A DNA stretch of 64,000 nucleotides from Clostridium chrysemydis (GTDB taxonomy: Bacteria > Bacillota > Clostridia > Clostridiales > Clostridiaceae): positions 930,001-994,000 of the forward strand of contig NZ_JADEKP010000001.1 in NCBI RefSeq assembly GCF_015234215.1. The letters run 5' to 3'. Below are positions 57,786-64,000 of the stretch, in pieces. A program made the translations under genes and the position numbers. Position 1 is the stretch's first letter, and each line of letters begins with the position of its first letter. The notes under the pieces were generated by a model, which saw nothing but the letters and a program-made list of their open reading frames with translations, did no database searches and had not been told where the DNA came from.

Positions 57786-59156
57786 ATTAAGACAAACATA
57801 AAGAAAAATATAAAATTTAATTACAACATACATAAAGAAGATTTAAGTAATGAAATAGTAAATAAACTAATAGAAATGCATGGTGATATTGTAAAGAATA
57901 GATTTAAGCAGCTAGATAATTATTATGAAGGGAAGCATGAAATTTTAAATAGAGTTATAGAAGATGATAAACCGAATTCTAAAAATGTTTTTAATTATTG
58001 TAAGTACACATCAGACCAACTAACAGCTTATTTTTTAGGAAAGCCAGTCAGCTATAGTTCAGAAAAAACTTCATTATTTGATTTGTTAGAAGAAAATAAC
58101 AAGATAAATAACGCTGAATTAGAAGATAATAAAGCAGGACATAAAGCCAGTGTTAAAGGAGTTTCGTATTGGCTGTGCTACACAGATGAAGAAGGTAACT
58201 TTAGATATAAAACAGTAGATACAGACTCTATTATATACATATTAGACAATACCGTGGAAGAAAAGTGTGTTATGGCTATAAGATACTACAAAGAGAATTC
58301 ACTTTTAAACGATGATGAAAGAACAATTATCGAAGTATATACTGATAGAGATATAATCACATACAGATTAGATAGTGGAAAATTAACTTTAGCAGAGGAA
58401 AAAGAACATTTCTTTAAAGAAGTACCGATTATCGAGATCGCTAACAATCGTTGGCATAGAGGGGATTTCGAGGACGTAATAGATATACAAGATGCACTAA
58501 ATAACGTTAAAAATGATGTAGCAAATGATTTAGAATACTATTCTAATTGCTTATTAGCACTGCAAGGGATTGACGATACAGATGATAAAGAAATAAAGAG
58601 ATTAGAACAGCGAAAAGGTAGAACGCTATTTTTACCAGAAAACGGTAAGGCGTCTTTCATTACTAAAAATATTAATAATAATGTAGTAGAATACTATGCA
58701 AAAGATTTAAAAGATGATTTCCACTTATTAGCTAGTGTACCAGATCTAACAAAACTAAATATAAGCGGTGACATGAAAGCAACTGCAATAAAAAGTTTAT
58801 TTTTTGGAACAGAACAAACTGTAGCAGAGAAAGAAAGATTTTTTAAAGTGGCTTTGGAGAAGAGGATTAGATTATTCTGTAATATTTTAAATTATAAATC
58901 TACAAAAGATGTTTTTAGTTGGAGAGATATAGAGATTACATTTAATAGAAACATTCCTGTAAACCTTAGTGAGTTTGGTGATAGCGTTATTAAATTACAA
59001 GGTACGTTACCTAAAGCAATGGTGCTTGAAGAATTAAAGAAAAATGGCTTGGATATTGATGTTAAGAGAGCTTTACAATTGCTAGAAGAGGAACAGGGAA
59101 ACAATATATTTGATAATTCCATAATAGGTAATGTAGGCGAAGAAAATGAAGAATAG
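57786..59156 (+). CDS. Portal protein (element 2), probable ATT start
   Basis: About 457 residues. The frame contains no ATG until 57876, but homology to the element 1 portal extends upstream of it (IKFNYNIHKEDL...LDNYYEG against MKINFKLDN...LDNYYAG). GAGGAGG (57771-57777) lies 8 nt before an in-frame ATT at 57786, making ATT the probable start codon. SPP1-type features: YTSDQLTAYFLGKPVSY, VPIIEIANNRWHRGDFEDVIDIQDALNN, ISGDMKATAIKSLFFGTEQ. The end overlaps the next gene by 11 bp. Confidence 0.82.
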   Translation: MKTNIKKNIKFNYNIHKEDLSNEIVNKLIEMHGDIVKNRFKQLDNYYEGKHEILNRVIEDDKPNSKNVFNYCKYTSDQLTAYFLGKPVSYSSEKTSLFDLLEENNKINNAELEDNKAGHKASVKGVSYWLCYTDEEGNFRYKTVDTDSIIYILDNTVEEKCVMAIRYYKENSLLNDDERTIIEVYTDRDIITYRLDSGKLTLAEEKEHFFKEVPIIEIANNRWHRGDFEDVIDIQDALNNVKNDVANDLEYYSNCLLALQGIDDTDDKEIKRLEQRKGRTLFLPENGKASFITKNINNNVVEYYAKDLKDDFHLLASVPDLTKLNISGDMKATAIKSLFFGTEQTVAEKERFFKVALEKRIRLFCNILNYKSTKDVFSWRDIEITFNRNIPVNLSEFGDSVIKLQGTLPKAMVLEELKKNGLDIDVKRALQLLEEEQGNNIFDNSIIGNVGEENEE

Positions 59157-59907
59157 TGAGTATTGGGAAAAACGATCTCTAGCAATGATGAAGAAAATCT
59201 ATAATACTAGAGAAAAAGAAAATAAAGCTTTAGTTAAGTTATATAGAAAAGTATTAACTACTACTAAAGGTGAGTTAGAAAAGCTATATTCCAATATGGA
59301 TAATATCAGCTTATCTGATGCTTATAAGTTCGATAGATTTAAAAATATTGAACAACAATTAGAAGAAAATATTAAAGAATTAACTAAAAAAGAAATAGAA
59401 TTTGACAAAGGATTATTAGAAAATAGCTATAAAGAAGCATATAAACAGGTTGGCAAAGATCTAAAAATAGATTTTACTAAAATAAATACAGAATCAGTTA
59501 AAAAAGCTCTTAATTATCCGTGGTCGGGTGCTATGTTTAGTGAAAGAATATGGAAAAATAATAGTAAACTTTCGTTTGATGTTAAAGAAATAATAACAAA
59601 AGGACTGATTGAAGGTAAAAGCTATATAAACATGGCAAAAGAATTAAATGATACTATGGGGCAAGGTACATATAACTCTTTACGTTTGGTTAGAACAGAA
59701 ACAGCACATATTGTTAATCAAGCTACATTGGATAGGTATAGCGATAGTGGATTGGTAGAAGAGGTTAGAATAATTTCTGCGGAAGATGAAAGACAATGTG
59801 ATGTTTGTGGAGAATTGCACAACACAGTATATAGGCTAGGCGAAGAACCTACGTTACCCCTCCATGCACATTGTAGGTGTTGTTATGCACCAGAAATTAA
59901 GATATAG
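59146..59907 (+). CDS. Minor head protein (Mu F / SPP1 gp7-like)
   Basis: 253 residues, helical N-terminus, then the conserved LRLVRTETAHIVNQATLDRY (about 183-202) and CDVCGELHNTVYRL...LPLHAHCRCCYAPE at the C-terminus (about 222-250), a zinc-binding end typical of the Mu-F domain. It is co-injected or head-associated. It follows the portal with overlap. Element 1 lacks this gene. Confidence 0.85.
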   Translation: MKNSEYWEKRSLAMMKKIYNTREKENKALVKLYRKVLTTTKGELEKLYSNMDNISLSDAYKFDRFKNIEQQLEENIKELTKKEIEFDKGLLENSYKEAYKQVGKDLKIDFTKINTESVKKALNYPWSGAMFSERIWKNNSKLSFDVKEIITKGLIEGKSYINMAKELNDTMGQGTYNSLRLVRTETAHIVNQATLDRYSDSGLVEEVRIISAEDERQCDVCGELHNTVYRLGEEPTLPLHAHCRCCYAPEIKI

Positions 59908-59932
59908 GAACTACAATTAGTTCTTTTTTTTA
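59905..59932 (+). terminator. Terminator after minor head gene
   Basis: GAACTA (59908-59913) pairs with TAGTTC (59918-59923), then eight T. Confidence 0.7.
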
Positions 59933-60020
59933 TGCACTTTTTTACTTGTTTACAGTGCAGATAAAGAATAAATTCGGATTTAAAATATAGTCGAAGGACT
60001 CAAAACTGTAGGAGATTAAA

Positions 60021-60602
60021 ATGGAAGAAAATATAAACAATACAGAATCTAAAGCTGTAGATTCTACTAATACAGAAACTACAAAAAATGAGGTTGCAAC
60101 TGAAACAAAAGCTGAAACAAAAGTATTTACACAAGAGGAAATGGATAAAATTATTGCAAAAAGATTAGCTAAGGAAAAGCAAAAGGCGGAGGCGGAGAAA
60201 GCTGAGGCAGAGAAACTTGCAAAAATGACTGCGGAAGAAAAAGCAAAGTTTGAGTTTGAAAAAATGAAAGCAGATTTTGAAGCAGACAGAAAAGAATTTG
60301 CTAGGCAAAAGATGACATTAGAGGTAACTAAACAGTTGACTGAAAAGGAATTACCTTCTTCTTTAGCTGAATATTTAGTGACAGATGATGCAGAAACAAC
60401 TAAAGCAAACATAGAAAATGTTAGCACTATTCTTAATAGTTGGTTAGAGGTAGTTTTAACTAAAAAAGTGGCTGGTAAAGCACCAACTTCTGCTGGAAAA
60501 GTAGAAACAACTATAACAAAAGAACAATTTAAAAATATGGGATTTATAGAGCAACAAGACTTTGCTGTTAAATACCCAGATCTATACAAAAAATATTTAT
60601 AA
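60021..60602 (+). CDS. Capsid scaffolding protein (element 2)
   Basis: 193 residues. Acidic Thr-rich start, coiled coil at about 35-100 (FTQEEMDKIIAKRLAKEKQ onwards), and a C-terminal ITKEQFKNMGFIEQQDFAVKYPDLYKKYL matching the element 1 scaffold tail. TAGGAG precedes the ATG. It guides procapsid assembly. Confidence 0.8.
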   Translation: MEENINNTESKAVDSTNTETTKNEVATETKAETKVFTQEEMDKIIAKRLAKEKQKAEAEKAEAEKLAKMTAEEKAKFEFEKMKADFEADRKEFARQKMTLEVTKQLTEKELPSSLAEYLVTDDAETTKANIENVSTILNSWLEVVLTKKVAGKAPTSAGKVETTITKEQFKNMGFIEQQDFAVKYPDLYKKYL

Positions 60603-60622
60603 AAAGAGGAGAGATTTATATT

Positions 60623-61429
60623 ATGGCAAATCAATTAATTAACAACGTAGTTTTAGGTGAGGTTATAGGGGCAGAATTGCCTTCTAAATTAAAATTTGGT
60701 GGGGTGGCAACAGTAGACAACACTTTAGTTGGACAAGCTGGAGACACAATAAAAGTTGAAAAATATACTTATATAGGTGAAGCTGAGAACGTTTCAGAGG
60801 GTTCACCAATTCCAACCGCTGATTTAGTAATGACTTCACAATCAGTTACTTTATCTAAAGCTGGTAAAGGTTTTGAATTAACAGACGAAGACGTTCAAAG
60901 AAGAGGGAATGAAGTAGTAAATGAGGGTAAAAGACAATTAACTATGTCTATTTCAGATAAAATTGATACAGACTCTTATACTTCTTTAAAATCTACAAAA
61001 TTAAAGCATACTTGTGCAGGTAAATTAACTTTTCAAGATATAGTAAGAGCGATTGCACTATTTGAGAGTGAAGATGATAATGAAAAATTTGCATTATACA
61101 TACATCCGAACCAAGAGGCCGACATTATCTTAACACAAGATTTTATACCAGCTTCAAACTTAGGAGATCAAATTTTGGTAAATGGTGCTATCGGAAGACT
61201 AGGTGGTGCGGATGTAGTTAAAACTAAGAAAGTTAAGAAAGTAGCTAACAAATATCACAATGTTGTTGCTAGAGAGCGTGCTTTAGGTATCAAACTAGGT
61301 AAATCTGTAGGTATAGAAGATGAGAGAGATGCAAAACATCAGAAAACTGCTTATTACGGTTCAGAAGTATATGTTGTTTACTTAGCAAAAGACAATGGTG
61401 CTGTAGAGGTAGTAACTACAGAAGCATAA
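60623..61429 (+). CDS. Major capsid protein (element 2, N4 gp56-like)
   Basis: 268 residues. TLVGQAGDTIKVEKYTYIGEAENVSEGSPIPTADL aligns with the element 1 capsid TLVGQPGNTITVPKYAYIGMAEDVAEGEEIGSAQL, and homology continues to the end. HK97 fold. A strong ribosome binding site and preferred codons indicate high expression. A terminator follows. Confidence 0.88.
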   Translation: MANQLINNVVLGEVIGAELPSKLKFGGVATVDNTLVGQAGDTIKVEKYTYIGEAENVSEGSPIPTADLVMTSQSVTLSKAGKGFELTDEDVQRRGNEVVNEGKRQLTMSISDKIDTDSYTSLKSTKLKHTCAGKLTFQDIVRAIALFESEDDNEKFALYIHPNQEADIILTQDFIPASNLGDQILVNGAIGRLGGADVVKTKKVKKVANKYHNVVARERALGIKLGKSVGIEDERDAKHQKTAYYGSEVYVVYLAKDNGAVEVVTTEA

Positions 61430-61436
61430 TAATAAA

Positions 61437-61470
61437 GGGTTAGGGGGTTCTCCCTACCCCTATTTTTTTA
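61437..61470 (+). terminator. Terminator after capsid gene
   Basis: GGTTAGGGGG pairs with CCCTACCCC, followed by TATTTTTTT. It limits read-through so that capsid is made in excess. Confidence 0.7.
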
Positions 61471-61481
61471 GGGAGGTAATT

Positions 61482-61775
61482 ATGTTAGAACAATTCAAGG
61501 TTTTACTGGGTAAGGAAATAGAAAATGGTATTGCAACAGTTTATTTAAATAGGGCTAGTTCTGCTGTATTAAAGCTTACAAGAAGAACAGAAGTTACACA
61601 AGAACTAGAAGATATAATAGTTGACTTAGCTATATACAGATACAACATGCAAAACTCTACACATTTAAAAAGTGAAAACTACGATGGTGCTAGTTTTAGC
61701 TATAATACAGATATTCCAGATTTTTTATTAAGTGAAATAAATGAATTCAAATTAAAAAAAATGAGGGTTTTATAA
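61482..61775 (+). CDS. Head-tail connector (gp6-like, element 2)
   Basis: 97 residues, helical, with ENGIATVYLNRASSAVLKLTRRTEVTQELEDIIVDLAIYRYNMQ and a short C-terminal extension. Position after capsid and size fit the Phage_connect/gp6 adaptor. GGGAGG precedes it and its stop overlaps the next start. Confidence 0.65.
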   Translation: MLEQFKVLLGKEIENGIATVYLNRASSAVLKLTRRTEVTQELEDIIVDLAIYRYNMQNSTHLKSENYDGASFSYNTDIPDFLLSEINEFKLKKMRVL

Positions 61776-62065
61776 TGAGAACTAAAAAATATAATATCTA
61801 TATATTTGAAGAGAAAGAAAATTCGCTTTGTGAAAAAGTAAAGAATTATACAAAGATTCAAACTGCGGAACTTTTCATATTTAAAAAAGGTAAATCTTAT
61901 ACTGAAAAGCTAGGTATAGATACTGAAACAATTATCTATAATGCACTTGCATATGAATTACAGGGATTAAAGGATGGAATGTTTGTAGAAATAGATAAAG
62001 TTAAATATAAGATTAAGGATTTAGAGGACTTTGGACACAAGGTCTTTTTTAAGTTGGAGGAATAA
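61775..62065 (+). CDS. Head closure protein-like (element 2)
   Basis: 96 residues, basic N-terminal strand-rich barrel (KKYNIYIFEEKENSLCEKVKNYTKIQTAELFI). KYKIKDLEDFGHKVFFKLEE at the end is typical of closure proteins. Coupled by overlap to both neighbours. Confidence 0.55.
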   Translation: MRTKKYNIYIFEEKENSLCEKVKNYTKIQTAELFIFKKGKSYTEKLGIDTETIIYNALAYELQGLKDGMFVEIDKVKYKIKDLEDFGHKVFFKLEE

Positions 62066-62145
62066 TGAAACTTATTAAATTAATAAATGGAAATCTTATT
62101 AAAATATTGGGTATTCTTTTTAAATGTAATTGGAGGAGGAATTTT

Positions 62146-62493
62146 ATGCTGAAAGAGGTTTTATCAAAATTAAAAGAGTTAGGAATACTAATTAGAAGCT
62201 TTGGGGTAGACGAAGAAGAACTATTAGAAAATGATAAAGAGTGCGTTGTGTATACATATGGATCGATAGAAAGAAGTAATAGATTTAGGCTAGATATTAG
62301 AATAATTGCTAAAACACTTGATAGATGTTTAGAAATTAAAGAAAACATGGAAGATTTACTGGTTGGAATTGGTGATGAAGTAAAAGTTAAAAAATGTACT
62401 AAAATTACGTTCGAGGGTGGTTCTAGTGCAACTGAAAAAGAAACAGAAACAGTACATCTTTTATTTACAATAAGCTTTGTGGGGCATAGATAA
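62146..62493 (+). CDS. Tail terminator-like protein (element 2)
   Basis: 115 residues from the ATG at 62146 with GGAGGAGG upstream. An in-frame ATG at 62065 also has GGAGG and would add 27 residues (a short hydrophobic leader); both starts may be used. Alpha/beta pattern with VVYTYGSIERSNRFRLDIRIIAKTL and TVHLLFTISFVGHR. It overlaps the next gene. Confidence 0.55.
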   Translation: MLKEVLSKLKELGILIRSFGVDEEELLENDKECVVYTYGSIERSNRFRLDIRIIAKTLDRCLEIKENMEDLLVGIGDEVKVKKCTKITFEGGSSATEKETETVHLLFTISFVGHR

Positions 62494-62918
62494 TGAGTGA
62501 TGTAATAGTAGACACTTCTGAATTTGAAAAAGATTTAAATAATTATATTAACTCGTTATTACCAAAAGCTTTAGAAGATGGTGTAAAGAAAGCATGTTTA
62601 GTAGTAGAAGCAGATGCAAAAGCAGAGGTTAGAAAAGACTTAGGACAACTAGCGGGAAGTATAAAAAGTGATACTGAAATAAAAGGTTCTGAGATTAATG
62701 GTTATGTAAGTGCCAATACAGAATATGCTTTATTTGTACATGAAGGAACTGGGATTTATGCAAAAGGTGGAAATGGAAGAAAAACAGCTTGGATGTACAA
62801 AGACAGGGACGGTAAATTAGTAAGAACTGTAGGGCAAGAAGCAAAACCGTTTTTGAGCAATGCTGTAGAGAAAAATAAAGATAAAATAAATGAAATAATA
62901 GAACAAAGTTTAAAGTAG
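62493..62918 (+). CDS. HK97 gp10-like tail completion protein (element 2)
   Basis: 141 residues with VRKDLGQLAGSIKSD and YALFVHEGTGIYAKGGNGRKTAWMY, then GQEAKPFLSNAVEKN, the full gp10 core including the downstream PFL block. Related in kind to the element 1 protein at 18006. The order differs: here it follows the terminator-like gene rather than preceding it. Confidence 0.8.
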   Translation: MSDVIVDTSEFEKDLNNYINSLLPKALEDGVKKACLVVEADAKAEVRKDLGQLAGSIKSDTEIKGSEINGYVSANTEYALFVHEGTGIYAKGGNGRKTAWMYKDRDGKLVRTVGQEAKPFLSNAVEKNKDKINEIIEQSLK

Positions 62919-62929
62919 GAGATGATTAA

Positions 62930-63472
62930 ATGAGCAAACAAGACGTTACATTAGGTAGTGGTGATTTATATATTAAAAAATTTACTGGTGAAATTCCAGC
63001 CGATGATGTTATAGAAGTTGAAGAAAATAAAATAGGTGGTATTTCTGGAGGTGCAAGTGTAAGCTATAAGCCAACTTTAGAAACTGTAGCAGATGACAAA
63101 GGTTTTGTGTGGAGAGTATTTATTAAAGATACAGAAGTAATATTTAAGTCTGGGGTTTTATCTTGGAATTTAGATGTTTTAAATAAACTTGCATTAGCTG
63201 GAGAAATAACAACTATAGAAAATAAGAAAAGAAGATTAGTGCTAGGACAAAGAGGGGCTATTGACTCACATTTAATAAGATTCGTACATACTAAGGGAGA
63301 CGGAAGTAAATTTAGGGTAACAATAGTTGGAACATGTCAGAATGGTTTTGAATTAGTGTTTGATGCAGAAAAAGCAACTGTAATTGATGCAGAGTTTGTT
63401 GCAGGTTCACTGGATCAAAACGGAACTAAGTTAATTTTAGAAGAAGATATAGTAGAAGTAGGGGGAAGATAA
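62930..63472 (+). CDS. Major tail (tube) protein, siphophage type
   Basis: 180 residues: QDVTLGSGDLYIKKFTGEIPADDVIEVEENKIGGISGGASVSYKP at the start and RFVHTKGDGSKFRVTIVGTCQNGFELVFDAEKATVIDAEF near the end, typical of non-contractile tail tube proteins. AGGAGAT precedes the ATG. No sheath gene is present between head and tube, so element 2 is probably a siphophage. Confidence 0.75.
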   Translation: MSKQDVTLGSGDLYIKKFTGEIPADDVIEVEENKIGGISGGASVSYKPTLETVADDKGFVWRVFIKDTEVIFKSGVLSWNLDVLNKLALAGEITTIENKKRRLVLGQRGAIDSHLIRFVHTKGDGSKFRVTIVGTCQNGFELVFDAEKATVIDAEFVAGSLDQNGTKLILEEDIVEVGGR

Positions 63473-63475
63473 TTA

Positions 63476-63799
63476 ATGTTAGATTTAACAATTTTAAGCG
63501 AACAATATTTTGGTATAAAACTTTTAGACGGAAGAGTTATAAATTTAAAAAAGATGACACAAGGTATGATAATTACAACAACAGCTATGGATAAAGCTAT
63601 AGCAAAGGCAAACAAGGAAAAGAATTATGAAGCTGTTTTAAACTTAAACAATGATAGGTTAGAGTTAATACTTAATCATAACAAAGAGGGAATTACTATT
63701 ACTAAAAAAGAAATAAATGAGCTTACGACAGATCAAATGAGTGCACTTATAATTGCGTATTCACAGTGGATGCAAGAGATAAACAACAACCCAAACTAA
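63476..63799 (+). CDS. Tail assembly chaperone, short product (element 2)
   Basis: 107 residues: LTILSEQYFGIKLLDGRVINLKKMTQGMI and TITKKEINELTTDQMSALIIAYSQWMQEI, followed by NNNPN. It has the position and size of the lambda G-like chaperone. A slippery CCCAAAC lies two codons before the stop. Confidence 0.75.
   Translation: MLDLTILSEQYFGIKLLDGRVINLKKMTQGMIITTTAMDKAIAKANKEKNYEAVLNLNNDRLELILNHNKEGITITKKEINELTTDQMSALIIAYSQWMQEINNNPN
63790..63796 (+). promoter_or_regulatory. -1 ribosomal frameshift site C-CCA-AAC
   Basis: In phase (AAC CCA AAC TAA). After a -1 shift the frame CTA AAT ATC CCT stays open to the window end. Confidence 0.72.
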
Positions 63800-64000
63800 A
63801 TATCCCTTCGATGCCGAGAATTGGAACAGATGAAGACGGTGACGGCAAAGAGGGGGAATTAATGACAAAGATAAAAAGAGTTATAGATTATCTTAATATT
63901 AATTATTTTCAGGCGTTAGATCTAAGTTCTGACGTCTTTCTTCTTGCAGTAAAAAATCATTACATCTCAGAGTTAAATGAGTCTGAGGAAGGTAGAAAAT
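63796..64000 (+). CDS. Frameshift extension of the tail chaperone (partial)
   Basis: The -1 frame reads LNIPSMPRIGTDEDGDGKEG, MTKIKRVIDYLNINYFQALDL and runs off the window end. An internal ATG at 63862 has GAGGGGG upstream, so independent translation is an alternative. The pairing of short and long products is the usual G/GT arrangement. Confidence 0.65.

Noticed and set aside
59942-60634. 230-codon minus-strand ORF
   Set aside because: Shadow of the scaffold gene; the serine/alanine/phenylalanine-rich translation is the antisense of a Lys/Glu/Ala coiled coil.

Overview
The window is AT-rich, with short intergenic gaps, AGGAGG-type ribosome binding sites and a bias to AAA/GAA/ATA codons. This fits a Clostridium-type Firmicute. 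No chromosomal housekeeping gene, rRNA or complete tRNA is visible. What is visible are two temperate phage genomes of phage-plasmid type lying head to tail, each opening with its own XerC/D-like tyrosine recombinase (148-1149 and 39560-40570) followed by plasmid-style replication and ribbon-helix-helix genes. The simplest reading is a cointegrate, or two adjacent extrachromosomal prophages. Both recombinases have the same catalytic spacing (R180/181, H275, R278, H301, Y311), and in both the Shine-Dalgarno sequence is buried in a leader hairpin.

Element 1 (about 1-39,150). Order: recombinase; about 1 kb of noncoding DNA with the character of a large structured RNA (about 1330-2010); an autoregulated ribbon-helix-helix repressor with phased operators; winged-helix replication genes (2859-4262); small genes and mobile nuclease-like genes (4366-6459); a sigma-70-like factor (7139-7645); and a PBSX-like contractile-tail module (7698-35846): repeat protein, terminases, portal, scaffold, N4-gp56-type capsid, connectors, sheath, tube, frameshifted chaperone, tape measure, LysM protein, baseplate and tail fibre. 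Lysis genes (amidase with SPOR domain, holin-like) follow. Six copies of a TTTGTATATCTAA-like motif start the late transcription units, probably as promoters for the phage sigma factor. An Abi-C-domain gene and a complete type III restriction-modification pair are inserted between the tape measure gene and the rest of the tail genes, fenced by terminators.

Element 2 (about 39,150-64,000, continuing past the window). Order: recombinase; winged-helix initiator-like gene; ribbon-helix-helix proteins; tiny membrane peptides; a pilin-like protein plus a VirB4/HerA-type ATPase; iteron-like repeats; a divergent repressor/operator region; an operon with a secreted PPEP/lethal-factor-type metallopeptidase; an 887-residue protein with a DFDSD motif resembling the catalytic loop of multisubunit or YonO-type RNA polymerases, preceded by a strong structured-RNA candidate; a GIY-YIG nuclease; then a long-tailed-phage head/tail module (terminases, portal, Mu-F-like protein, scaffold, capsid, connectors, tail tube, chaperone with a CCCAAAC frameshift site). 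A serine recombinase sits between the two terminase genes.

The portal, scaffold and capsid proteins of the two elements are recognisably homologous, but their terminases and tails differ. The most promising undescribed biology is (a) the single-chain RNA-polymerase-like protein, (b) the phage sigma factor and its late-promoter regulon, (c) the large structured RNA region next to recombinase 1, and (d) the hairpin-gated recombinase pair. All functional calls are from reading sequence only; no database search was run.
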